Part shown: in pieces, positions 17,086 to 25,598 of the stretch
How positions within the stretch are numbered: the stretch's first letter is position 1
Layout: every line of letters begins with the position of its first letter
Assembly (NCBI RefSeq): GCF_047528295.1
Contig: NZ_CP180001.1
Location: 2,170,001-2,234,000, forward strand
Direction of reading: 5' to 3'
From: Peptacetobacter sp900550335
GTDB lineage: Bacteria; Bacillota; Clostridia; Peptostreptococcales; Peptostreptococcaceae
DNA: 64,000 nucleotides
Program-made: the position numbers and the translations under genes
The notes under the pieces: generated by a model
Seen by the model: only the letters and a program-made list of their open reading frames with translations
Databases searched by the model: none
What the model was told of the DNA's origin: nothing

Positions 17086-17967
17086 TTAAAAATATTTTTT
17101 GTGTATTTCTTTAGCTCTTGCTGCCATTTCTGGAGTTGTTTTTTTCATTGGTTCTCTACAAAGACCAGCGTGTACTCCTTCTTCTTCTAACATAGCTTTT
17201 ATTGTGTGATATAATCCGTTATCTAATATATCTGTTATTAAATCATTTGTTACATGCTGTATTTCTCTAGCTTCTTCTATTTTTCCAGCCTGAGCAAGTT
17301 CAAATATCTGTCTAGCTCTAACACCATTTACATTGAAAGTAGAACCTATCGCTCCGTCTACTCCTAAAACTGTAGCTGGTAACATCATTTCGTCGAATCC
17401 AGCAAATATTAATTTATTAGGGAATGCTTTTCTCATTCTTTCTAATAAGTAGAAGTCTGCTGCAGTGAATTTAACACCTATTATTTTTTCATTTTCGAAT
17501 AATTCAGCGAACTGATCTAAACTCATGTTTACACCTGTTAAGAATGGTATAGAGTATATTATTAATCTGTTATCTACTGAGTTTATTATTGTGTTGTAGT
17601 AGTGTTTTATTTCTTCAAAATCGAATTTATAGTAGAATGGTGTAACTGCACTTATTGCATCGTATCCTAAATCTGTTGTGAATTTTGCAAGTTCTACAGC
17701 TTCTTTTAAGTTTACTGATCCAACCTGAGCTATTAATTTTATTTCGTCTTTAGCTTCATCTTTAGCTATTTCAAATATTCTTTTCTTTTCATCAGTTGAA
17801 AGCATGAAGTTTTCCCCTGTACTTCCACCAACATATAATCCATCAACTTTCATTTTATCTATATTGTGTCTTATTATTTCTCTTGTCCCCTGTTCGTTTA
17901 CGTTTCCATTTTCATCAAAAGAAACTAATAATGCTGAATAAATACCTTTCATATCTGTTGTTTTCAT
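17086..17967 (-). CDS. nanA: N-acetylneuraminate lyase
   Basis: A 293-aa class I aldolase that cleaves N-acetylneuraminate to ManNAc and pyruvate. It has the GGSTGEN motif at 47-53, the catalytic Tyr in YSIP (Y138) and the Schiff-base Lys in GVKFT (K166). Length is typical. The start has GGAGG 8 bases upstream. It is followed by the transporter gene after 58 bases. Confidence 0.95.
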   Translation of the reverse strand: MKTTDMKGIYSALLVSFDENGNVNEQGTREIIRHNIDKMKVDGLYVGGSTGENFMLSTDEKKRIFEIAKDEAKDEIKLIAQVGSVNLKEAVELAKFTTDLGYDAISAVTPFYYKFDFEEIKHYYNTIINSVDNRLIIYSIPFLTGVNMSLDQFAELFENEKIIGVKFTAADFYLLERMRKAFPNKLIFAGFDEMMLPATVLGVDGAIGSTFNVNGVRARQIFELAQAGKIEEAREIQHVTNDLITDILDNGLYHTIKAMLEEEGVHAGLCREPMKKTTPEMAARAKEIHKKYF

Positions 17968-18013
17968 TTTTCAATCCTCCAAAATTTTATAATTTATTTT
18001 ATTTTTTTATTTA

Positions 18014-18114
18014 CGCATCCTCTAAGGATGAAAGTTACATCTTAATTAACGTTTTCCCAAACGTCGCAATATTCTTTATTTTTAAATTAAAGAGTAAGTA
18101 ATTCCTTACTCTTA
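18014..18114 (-). other. Hairpin-rich gap between nanE and nanA
   Basis: Three small inverted repeats lie in the 150-base gap: CATCC/GGATG (about 18015-18030), ACGTTT/AAACGT (about 18048-18064) and GAGTAAG/CTTACTC (about 18092-18114). The last, read leftward, has a weak T-rich stretch. They may tune expression between nanE and nanA. Confidence 0.4.
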
Positions 18115-18117
18115 CCG

Positions 18118-18783
18118 CTATTTTATTGCATTTGCAAATTTAGCTGTTATTAACTGTGGTCTTGTTATCGCTGAACCAACTACTGCAGAAAATACATTAT
18201 GTGCATATACTTCTTTTAAATCTTCAGGAGTATTTATTTTTCCTTCTGCTATAACTGGTACTTTTAAATCGCTAACAAGTCTATCTATTAATTCAAAATC
18301 AGGTCCTACTTTATTTACTGAATAATCTGTGTATCCTGCAAGTGTTGTAGAAACACAATCTACACCTAATTTTTCAGCTTCCATAGCTTCTTCATAAGTA
18401 GATATATCTGCCATAACTAGTACATTATTTTCTTTTATATATTTTATTAACTCAGCAAGATTTTCATCTCCTGGTCTTTTTCTATCTGTACAATCAAGAG
18501 CTATCATTTCACATTCTGTTGTTAAAAGCTCGTCTATTTCTTTTTTAGTAGGTGTTATATATATTTCTGAATCATCGTAATTTCTTTTTATTATTCCTAT
18601 AACAGGAAGTCCTGTTACTCTTTTTATTTCTTTTATATCTTCAACACCCTGTGCTCTTATACCAGCAGCTCCACCTTCTTTTGCTGCATTTGCCATTCTT
18701 CCCATTATGAATGAGCTGTGAAGTGGTTCATCTGGTAATGCCTGACATGATACTATTAATTTTCCTTTTACTAAATCTAGCAT
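18118..18783 (-). CDS. nanE: N-acetylmannosamine-6-phosphate 2-epimerase
   Basis: A 221-aa TIM-barrel epimerase that converts ManNAc-6-P to GlcNAc-6-P. It shows the NanE features SCQALPDEPLHSS near residue 12, AAGIRAQGVEDI, GIIKR and VIAEGKINTPEDL. The ATG at 18783 is 7 bases after GGAGG; the TTG just before it is an unlikely start. It is the first gene of the nan unit, with a candidate palindromic operator next to its ribosome binding site. Confidence 0.95.
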   Translation of the reverse strand: MLDLVKGKLIVSCQALPDEPLHSSFIMGRMANAAKEGGAAGIRAQGVEDIKEIKRVTGLPVIGIIKRNYDDSEIYITPTKKEIDELLTTECEMIALDCTDRKRPGDENLAELIKYIKENNVLVMADISTYEEAMEAEKLGVDCVSTTLAGYTDYSVNKVGPDFELIDRLVSDLKVPVIAEGKINTPEDLKEVYAHNVFSAVVGSAITRPQLITAKFANAIK

Positions 18784-18797
18784 CAATCTACCTCCTT

Positions 18798-18814
18798 TTG
18801 AAATTTTATTTCAA
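18798..18814. promoter_or_regulatory. Candidate operator for the RpiR regulator, proximal
   Basis: Perfect palindrome TTGAAATTTTATTTCAA immediately upstream of the nanE Shine-Dalgarno sequence. A near-identical copy lies about 106 bases further upstream. The position and the repeat suggest a repressor site for the RpiR protein; this is inference. Confidence 0.55.
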
Positions 18815-18903
18815 CTTTTATTTTTCTAATATCGTTTTCAACAATTAAATTCTACCACGCATTTTCATTTTGTGCAATATATTTTCATAAATTATTTTAA
18901 ATT

Positions 18904-18920
18904 TTGAAATAAAATTTCTT
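18904..18920. promoter_or_regulatory. Candidate operator for the RpiR regulator, distal
   Basis: TTGAAATAAAATTTCTT, the same dyad as at 18798-18814 with one arm imperfect. It lies in the upstream gap of nanE. Two sites about ten helical turns apart could allow looping. Confidence 0.5.
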
Positions 18921-18968
18921 TTATACACCTTTTTCACTTTTTTTACCTGTTTAATCACTTTTCTTACA

Positions 18969-19009
18969 AAAAAATCACTGCAATTTTCATTTTTGCAGTG
19001 ATTTTATAA
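18969..19009 (-). terminator. Terminator of the membrane protein gene at 19104
   Basis: Arms AATCACTGCAA and TTGCAGTGATT with T7 on the minus strand. Confidence 0.8.
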
Positions 19010-19103
19010 AATTATTTTCATTTTTATCTTAGAAACTAATTTTCATTTTTTAATTTTTATATTTTGTATTTTATAATTTATTTTATCTAATATTTATTTT
19101 ATT

Positions 19104-20306
19104 CTATCCAAATAAGTCATCTACATGTGGTGCTATCCTATACCCTATTTCTGTAAAGATTATAGTAGATATAGTTGCAATCACAAATGTTGTAAATGTT
19201 CCTGCAGTGATTGCCAAATCAATAGATGACATATTTTGCATCATTGATCCTGATATTGAAATAGCACTAAACTTAGCTACTAAACCAACTAAAAATCCAA
19301 ATACTATACTAAAATGTAGTACAGTTTTTCTATTTTCAAATCTATAGTTTCTATATATATTTGCACCTACAAAAATCATAGCTATTGCAAATATACAGAA
19401 TATAATCCGTATTAATAATTTTGTATCTGTAAATGTAGCACTATTGAATATACTAAATATAGATATAGATGATGAATCACCTATATGTACTATACCACCT
19501 GTGGCTATTGTAATTAAATATGCTGCAATCTGCATAATATATGCTCCTACAGCTCCACCTTTTGAATACTCAGATATTCCAAAATCATATAAAGCTGAGT
19601 TTTTTGTAAATACGACTATAACTGTTATAACAAGTACAATCAAAGAAATTTTTAAAAACTCTCTAATTGCATCTGATACTATATCTGTTGTGTAGTATTC
19701 TCCGTGGAATTCTTTTCTATAATTTAGAATAGCTGTTGTTAAAAATGCTATTAAAAATCCATTTCCAAATGCTGGGAAGAATTTATAGCCTATTGCTATA
19801 TAATTATTTCCAAATCCAAATATATTTCCCATTCCAAGATTTATTCTTGTTGTACTAAATATTGATGTTATAGCCAATAACAATCCATACATAAACCCTA
19901 CTTTTAAAGCTTCAATAATACATCTATCTATCGTTTCTATTTTTCTTCTATAGATAAATAAATTTGCCACAACTAAAGCTAATATCGGTATTAATAATAA
20001 GATTATTATACCTATATTCACAGTAGATGAAGAGAACATCATCATCCCATTACTTCTTATTCTAACTCCTACAAGATTTAGACCTAAAAGTATGCTAAAC
20101 ATATTAACATTTCCCATACCATCTAAAAACTGTCTCCGCACAGAACTTGCTATCACTGAAACAATAAGAAGTATAACAAAAGCTATACTTGCTACCTTTA
20201 GCGATTGATTTCCTTCTCTTCTTAGATTTATTTTGTCCTTAAAACCTTTCATATTTTCTTTTATATTCTCAAAATCTGGTTTCTTAAATTCAAATTTTGT
20301 GTCCAT
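19104..20306 (-). CDS. Polytopic membrane protein, unknown function
   Basis: A 400-aa protein with a charged 35-residue cytoplasmic start and then about nine to ten hydrophobic segments up to the C-terminus. Several loops are rich in Ser, Met and Gly. I do not recognise a transporter family signature. It has a good AGGAGTGG site and its own terminator, and appears to be a single-gene unit between the nan genes and the LysR gene. Confidence 0.7.
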   Translation of the reverse strand: MDTKFEFKKPDFENIKENMKGFKDKINLRREGNQSLKVASIAFVILLIVSVIASSVRRQFLDGMGNVNMFSILLGLNLVGVRIRSNGMMMFSSSTVNIGIIILLLIPILALVVANLFIYRRKIETIDRCIIEALKVGFMYGLLLAITSIFSTTRINLGMGNIFGFGNNYIAIGYKFFPAFGNGFLIAFLTTAILNYRKEFHGEYYTTDIVSDAIREFLKISLIVLVITVIVVFTKNSALYDFGISEYSKGGAVGAYIMQIAAYLITIATGGIVHIGDSSSISIFSIFNSATFTDTKLLIRIIFCIFAIAMIFVGANIYRNYRFENRKTVLHFSIVFGFLVGLVAKFSAISISGSMMQNMSSIDLAITAGTFTTFVIATISTIIFTEIGYRIAPHVDDLFG

Positions 20307-20375
20307 CTTTATCCACTCCTATTTCATTTTATAGTAATATAATACAACACAAAACTTAACTTTAGCTTAAAGATT

Positions 20376-21263
20376 TTATTTTAGTGAAGCCTTAAAAATT
20401 TCAAATACCTTTTGATAATCCTCTGAAAATGCACTATCCTTATTCCATAAGAATGTAAAATCATGGCTTACTTTAAAATCTTCTAACTCTATTTTTTTCA
20501 AATTTCCATTTTCAATTTCTTTTTCCACAGCAGATTTATAAAGGAAAGATATTCCACAATCCCGACATAGTAAATCTACTATTGTATGTATATTTTCAAC
20601 TTCTATAGTTTTAGGAAAATCATCTACTGTAAGATTTTTAACAGCTAAGCTCTTAGTAAGTATTGCTCTTGTTCCTGAGCCATTTTCTCTTATAAGAAGT
20701 CTTTCATCTGTAAGGTCTTTTAAAACTTTTATCTCCTTTTGGAATTCATGATTTTTAGCAGCTACAGCTATATACTCCTCTGTTTTAAACACCCTAGTGT
20801 TATAATTATCTGCCTTAAAATAACCCTCTACAATTGCAAAATCTATACTTCCCTCATGAAGATATGAAAGTAGAGTTTGAGTATTTCCATATCTTACTTG
20901 AAAGTCCATATCTGGGTTTGATTTTATAAAATCTATTAAAGAAGGAATTATTGTATATCCTCCTATAGTCATTGTAACCCCAAATGTAAGGATTTTCTTT
21001 CCTATCATACTTTCTTTCATTCTGTTTTTCATTGTAGTTTCGTCATTTCTCATCGTTTCTAAAGTGGATCTAAGTATTTCTCCCGCTGGAGTAAGAGTTA
21101 ATTTCTTTTTATCTCTTATAAATAATGGTGCTTCGTACTTTTCTTCAAGATATTTTATATGCTGAGATACAGCCGGCTGAGTCATACAAAGCGCTTCTGC
21201 AGCATGCGTAAAATTCATATATTCGCATACCTTTAAAAATGTTTCAATTCTAAAATCAAGCAT
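20376..21263 (-). CDS. LysR family transcriptional regulator
   Basis: A 295-aa LTTR from the ATG at 21263, which follows GGAGG (the longer frame lacks a site). The winged helix at 1-60 reads FLKVCEYMNFTHAAEALCMTQPAVSQHIKYLEEKY. The rest is the effector-binding domain. It is divergent from the TrxB-like/YeiH pair at 21589-23558, and regulators of this family commonly control the adjacent divergent genes. The effector may be a sulfur compound, as for YeiH-linked regulators, but this is inferred. Confidence 0.85.
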   Translation of the reverse strand: MLDFRIETFLKVCEYMNFTHAAEALCMTQPAVSQHIKYLEEKYEAPLFIRDKKKLTLTPAGEILRSTLETMRNDETTMKNRMKESMIGKKILTFGVTMTIGGYTIIPSLIDFIKSNPDMDFQVRYGNTQTLLSYLHEGSIDFAIVEGYFKADNYNTRVFKTEEYIAVAAKNHEFQKEIKVLKDLTDERLLIRENGSGTRAILTKSLAVKNLTVDDFPKTIEVENIHTIVDLLCRDCGISFLYKSAVEKEIENGNLKKIELEDFKVSHDFTFLWNKDSAFSEDYQKVFEIFKASLK

Positions 21264-21588
21264 ATCGTGCCTCCAAAACTTTGTGCTTTCCTCTAACACA
21301 TCTTATTTTCAAAAGATCCTTTTAACCTTATATAACATACTTTCCTATTATCCTATTTAGCTATCTTATTACTTTAGCCTATAAATTTATTTTATATTAA
21401 TATTGATTTTTCTACCATAAAGAAGGCCAAACTTTTTACCATAATATATATTTATCCTAATATTATTATTCATAATTTTACAAAATGATTATTTAGGTTT
21501 ATAGTTAAAGCATAGAAAGAACAAACGCAAAACAAAAGCTAATTAAAAAATTTAAAACACTTTAATTTTTAAAAGGAGGAACGTAATT
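21264..21588. other. Divergent regulatory gap of the LysR gene and the TrxB-like gene
   Basis: About 325 AT-rich bases. It should hold both promoters and the LysR site, but I could not fix a T-N11-A box with confidence. AAAGGAGG before 21589 is the only clear site. Confidence 0.5.
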
Positions 21589-22485
21589 ATGTACGATATA
21601 GTAATAATAGGAGCAGGCCCAGCTGGTATAAGTGCTGGAGTATATGCTAAAAGCAGAGGTAAAAAAGTACTTATAATAGAAAAAGAAAAAATAGGCGGAC
21701 TTATAGGAAAAGTTTCTACTGTAACTCATTACGCTGGAATAGTAAGTGGAGAAACAGGAGTTAGTTTCTCTAAACGATTAAAAGAACAGGCTGAAAACGC
21801 AGGAATAGAAATAGTTTATGAAGATGTAGCAAATGTAAATCTTAAAGGAGATGTTAAATTAGTATTCACTAATAATAATACTTATGAAGCTAAAAAAATA
21901 ATAATCGCTAATGGTACAAGAGCAAGAAAACTTGGTATAGAAGGCGAATTAGAATTAGCTGGAAAAGGAATAGGCCTAAATGCTGCTAAAGACGGTAAAG
22001 ATTATATAGGAAAAAATATATATGTTGTAGGTGGTGCAGATGGTGCCGTTAAAGAAGCACTTTATCTTGCACAGTTTGCTAAAACTGTTACAATAATACA
22101 TTTTGAAGATTCTCTTGGATGTATAGCAGAATTTAGAGAAAAAATCAAAAAAACTAGCAATATAAAGGTAAGATTAGAATCAAGACTTCACGCTGTATAT
22201 GGAAAGGAAAGAGTTGAGTCTCTTGATATATCAGATGAAAAAACTGGTAGCATAGAAACAATCTCAGACCCAGGATGCGGTATATTTGTCTACGCAGGTA
22301 CTGTTCCTAACACAGAATTATATACTGAGTTAAAACTAGAAAATGGTTTTATACCAGTTAATGAAAATATGGAAACTGAAATAAAAGGTGTTTACGCAGT
22401 TGGTGATATAAGAGTTAAACCAGTTAGACAGGTTGCAACTGCTGTAGCAGACGGAACAATAGCTGCAATAAATGCATCAATGTAA
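21589..22485 (+). CDS. TrxB-like FAD/NAD(P) oxidoreductase lacking the CxxC pair
   Basis: A 298-aa protein of the thioredoxin reductase fold. The FAD site GAGPAGISAGVYA is at 8-20 and the second nucleotide site VVGGADGAVKEALYLAQFA near 146-164. The C-terminal FAD motif AVGDIRVKPVRQVATAVADG is conserved. The redox pair, CATC in the true TrxB at 47006, is absent; the equivalent stretch reads GIGLNAAKDG. It therefore cannot reduce thioredoxin by the usual route. A ferredoxin/flavin reductase or a partner-specific oxidoreductase is possible. It is followed after 41 bases by a YeiH family gene. Confidence 0.8.
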   Translation: MYDIVIIGAGPAGISAGVYAKSRGKKVLIIEKEKIGGLIGKVSTVTHYAGIVSGETGVSFSKRLKEQAENAGIEIVYEDVANVNLKGDVKLVFTNNNTYEAKKIIIANGTRARKLGIEGELELAGKGIGLNAAKDGKDYIGKNIYVVGGADGAVKEALYLAQFAKTVTIIHFEDSLGCIAEFREKIKKTSNIKVRLESRLHAVYGKERVESLDISDEKTGSIETISDPGCGIFVYAGTVPNTELYTELKLENGFIPVNENMETEIKGVYAVGDIRVKPVRQVATAVADGTIAAINASM

Positions 22486-22526
22486 AAAACAACTCATAAA
22501 TGTAAGCTTTAGGAGGATTAATTTAT

Positions 22527-23558
22527 ATGAACTTTATAAAAGAAAAATGGAAGGGTCTTTTAATATGCTTAGCAATTTCTATCCCTTCAGTACTACTAGG
22601 AAAAAAATTCCCGATAATAGGAGGTCCGGTGTTCGCAATACTTATAGGTATGGTTCTTACAATATTTATAAAAAATAAAGAACCATACGAGCCTGGAATT
22701 AAATATACATCTAAAAAAATCTTACAGTATGCTGTAGTTCTTTTAGGATTCGGTATGAATCTTGAAGTAGTTATGGAAACAGGTAAACAGTCTTTACCTA
22801 TAATAATCTGCACAATATCTACTTCACTTATAATTGCATATCTACTTCATAGAAAATTAGATATGCCTGAAAAAATCTCTACACTTATCGGTGTTGGATC
22901 TTCTATTTGCGGTGGTTCTGCAATAGCTGCCACTGCACCAGTTATAGATGCCAATGAAGAGGAAGTAGCTCAAGCAATATCAGTCATCTTCTTATTCAAC
23001 GTGCTAGCAGCTTTAATATTCCCTAGTTTAGGTGCTCTTCTTGGCTTCTCTACAACATCTGGTGAAGCATTTGGAGTATTTGCTGGAACTGCAGTTAATG
23101 ATACTTCTTCAGTAACAGCAGCTGCATCTACTTGGGATAGTATATACCAGTTAGGAAGCCGGACACTTGATAAAGCAGTAACTGTAAAATTAACTAGAAC
23201 ATTAGCAATTATACCAATAACTCTATTCCTAGCCTTTAGAAGAGCTAGAAAAGCAGAGATGGAAAATGGTAATAGTATACCACTAAAACAGGTATTCCCA
23301 TTCTTTATACTGTTCTTTATAGGAGCAAGTATAATAACTACCGTAGCTACATCTGCTGGTGTATCTCCAGAATTCTTCCTACCATTTAAAGAGTTATCTA
23401 AATTCTTTATAATAATGGCTATGGCTGCAATAGGATTTAATACAGATATAGTTAAGTTAGTTAGAAGTGGCGGTAAACCAATACTTCTTGGAATGTCTTG
23501 CTGGATAGGTATAACAGTTGTTACATTAACACTACAGCACTTTATGCATATCTGGTAA
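22527..23558 (+). CDS. YeiH family putative sulfate exporter
   Basis: A 343-aa membrane protein with about ten spans. It matches the YeiH/UPF0324 family: GIGVGSSICGGSAIAA-like segment (LIGVGSSICGGSAIAATAPVI near 121-141), FGVFAGTAVNDTSSVTAAAS and AAIGFNTD near the C-terminus. Family members are annotated as putative sulfate exporters, but direct evidence is limited. GGAGG precedes the ATG. It is cotranscribed with the TrxB-like gene. Confidence 0.85.
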   Translation: MNFIKEKWKGLLICLAISIPSVLLGKKFPIIGGPVFAILIGMVLTIFIKNKEPYEPGIKYTSKKILQYAVVLLGFGMNLEVVMETGKQSLPIIICTISTSLIIAYLLHRKLDMPEKISTLIGVGSSICGGSAIAATAPVIDANEEEVAQAISVIFLFNVLAALIFPSLGALLGFSTTSGEAFGVFAGTAVNDTSSVTAAASTWDSIYQLGSRTLDKAVTVKLTRTLAIIPITLFLAFRRARKAEMENGNSIPLKQVFPFFILFFIGASIITTVATSAGVSPEFFLPFKELSKFFIIMAMAAIGFNTDIVKLVRSGGKPILLGMSCWIGITVVTLTLQHFMHIW

Positions 23559-23602
23559 ATAAAATTGCCTCTAACCCCAATTTATTTTATTATACATATT
23601 TA

Positions 23603-23642
23603 AAAAAGCTGTCGTATGAATATTCATCGACAGCTTTTTTTG
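23603..23642. terminator. Bidirectional terminator between yeiH-like gene and asnS
   Basis: Arms AAAGCTGTCG and CGACAGCTTT with T7 on the plus strand and an A-run on the other side. It serves both converging genes. Confidence 0.85.
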
Positions 23643-23651
23643 CTTTATTTA

Positions 23652-25049
23652 TTAGAATTCTGCATTTTTTGGAGTTCTTGGGAATGGTATTACGTCTCTT
23701 ATGTTTGACATACCAGTCATGTACATTATTATTCTTTCGAATCCTAGTCCGAAACCAGAGTGAGTAGCTGTTCCGTATTTTCTAAGTTCTAGGTACCACC
23801 AGTAATCTTCTTCGTTTAAGTTCATTTCCTGCATTCTTGCACGAAGTACGTCTTCTCTTTCTTCCCTCTGAGATCCTCCAACTATTTCTCCAACTCCTGG
23901 AACTAATAAGTCCATAGCTCTTACTGTTTTACCATCTTCATTCATTCTCATGTAGAATGCTTTTATATCTTTTGGATAGTCAGTAACGAATACTGGAGCT
24001 TTGTATATTTCTTCTGTTATATATCTTTCGTGTTCAGTCTGAAGGTCGCATCCCCATTCTACTGGGTTTTCGAATTCATGTCCTGATTCAAGTAGTAATT
24101 CTATAGCTTTTGTGTAAGTTATTCTTACGAAGTCAGAGTTTACTACGTTGTTTAATCTTTCTAATAATCCTTTGTCTATGAAACTATTGAAGAACTGCAT
24201 TTCTTCTGGAGCATTTTCCATTACATAGTTTATTATGTATTTTATCATATCTTCTGCTAATTCCATGTTATCTTCAAGGTCAGCGAATACTATTTCAGGT
24301 TCTATCATCCAGAATTCAGATGCATGTCTACCAGTGTATGAGTTTTCTGCTCTGAATGTTGGTCCAAATGTATAAACATTTCTGAAAGCAAGAGCCATTA
24401 TTTCAGCATTTAACTGTCCAGAAACAGTAAGGTTAGCTTCTTTACCGAAGAAGTCTTTAGAGTAGTCTATTTTTCCTTCTTCTGTTCTTGGAAGATTTTC
24501 CATATCTAAAGTAGTTAATCTGAACATTTCTCCAGCACCTTCACAGTCACTTCCTGTTATGATTGGAGAGTGAGCGTATACGAAGTTTCTTTCCTGGAAG
24601 AATTTATGTATAGCATAAGCTGCTAAAGATCTAACTCTGAATACTGCAGAGAAAGTATTACTTCTAGGTCTTAAGTGTGCTATTGTTCTTAAGTATTCTA
24701 ATGTATGTCTTTTTTTCTGAAGTGGGTATGAGCTATCTGACATACCTTCTACTTCTACTTTTGTTGCGTGTATTTCTACTGGCTGTTTAGCACCTTCTGT
24801 TGATACTAATTCACCTTCTACAAGTATTGATGATGATATAGGTAATTTACCTATTTCTTTGAAGTTTTCTAATTTTTCATCTAATACTATCTGCATATTT
24901 TTGAAGAAACTTCCGTCATTTAATTCTATAAATCCGAAGTTTTTTGACATTCTTGATGTTCTTATCCATCCAGCAACTTTTACAGTCTGTCCAATGTGAG
25001 CTTCTTTGTTTCTATAAAGCTCTTTTATTTCTAAAAATTCTTTCTGCAT
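23652..25049 (-). CDS. asnS: Asparaginyl-tRNA synthetase
   Basis: A 465-aa class IIb synthetase from the ATG at 25049, preceded by GGTGGAG. The OB-fold anticodon-binding domain is at about 15-110 (VKVAGWIRTSRMSKNFGFIELNDGS). The catalytic core has FRAENSYTGRHASEFWMIEPE (motif 2) and GFGLGFERIIMYMTGMSNIRDVIPFPRTP (motif 3). Upstream is a T-box leader whose likely specifier codon is AAC (Asn), which supports the assignment over AspRS. Confidence 0.95.
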   Translation of the reverse strand: MQKEFLEIKELYRNKEAHIGQTVKVAGWIRTSRMSKNFGFIELNDGSFFKNMQIVLDEKLENFKEIGKLPISSSILVEGELVSTEGAKQPVEIHATKVEVEGMSDSSYPLQKKRHTLEYLRTIAHLRPRSNTFSAVFRVRSLAAYAIHKFFQERNFVYAHSPIITGSDCEGAGEMFRLTTLDMENLPRTEEGKIDYSKDFFGKEANLTVSGQLNAEIMALAFRNVYTFGPTFRAENSYTGRHASEFWMIEPEIVFADLEDNMELAEDMIKYIINYVMENAPEEMQFFNSFIDKGLLERLNNVVNSDFVRITYTKAIELLLESGHEFENPVEWGCDLQTEHERYITEEIYKAPVFVTDYPKDIKAFYMRMNEDGKTVRAMDLLVPGVGEIVGGSQREEREDVLRARMQEMNLNEEDYWWYLELRKYGTATHSGFGLGFERIIMYMTGMSNIRDVIPFPRTPKNAEF

Positions 25050-25084
25050 ATTTTTCTCCACCTTTTCTTTTTTAAAATAAAAAA

Positions 25085-25340
25085 ACCTTTCAATCCCATA
25101 ATAGGGACGAAAGGTATAATAATCAATTCGCGGTACCACCCTGATTGCCGATATTCTCGGCCACTCATAAAGCTTTTGCTTATGGAATATAACGGTTCCT
25201 ACCGTCTGAGCCTACTAACAAATGCTTTCGGTCAGCTGCTCCAAGATGTTATTCAGTATAGACAATTAGCAATCGGACTCTCAGCAACGCCGACTCTCTG
25301 TAACTATTAGAAAATACCTACTCTTCTTTTCACTGCATTT
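25085..25340 (-). ncRNA. T-box leader of asnS, probable Asn specifier
   Basis: The minus strand shows the conserved T-box antiterminator sequence AGGGTGGTACCGCG (plus-strand positions about 25129-25142). After it comes a terminator with arms ACCTTTCGTCCC and GGGATTGAAAGGT and then T7 (25085-25115). Stem I lies at about 25235-25330 and contains the GAGAGTCGGCG region. The codon AAC at 25248-25250, on the 3' side of stem I, is the likely specifier. Uncharged tRNA-Asn would stabilise the antiterminator and switch on asnS. Confidence 0.9.
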
Positions 25341-25598
25341 AATATAAATATATATATACAATTCTTATTTCTAAAAATTGTGTTATCTATTTGCAATTAT
25401 ATCAGTAGTTTTTAATTTAGTCAAGAATTTTGAAACTTTTGATTCATTTACTTCACTTTATTTTTTTATTCGGCTTTTTCTTTATTTTTTCTTAATATTT
25501 AATCCCTTGTCTAAACCTCTTAAAAAATGTATAATCTTCCTTATAGCTTTTTAAAAATTATTTAAAACTTAAAATTTTTTGAAAGGAGTTAAAAAATA

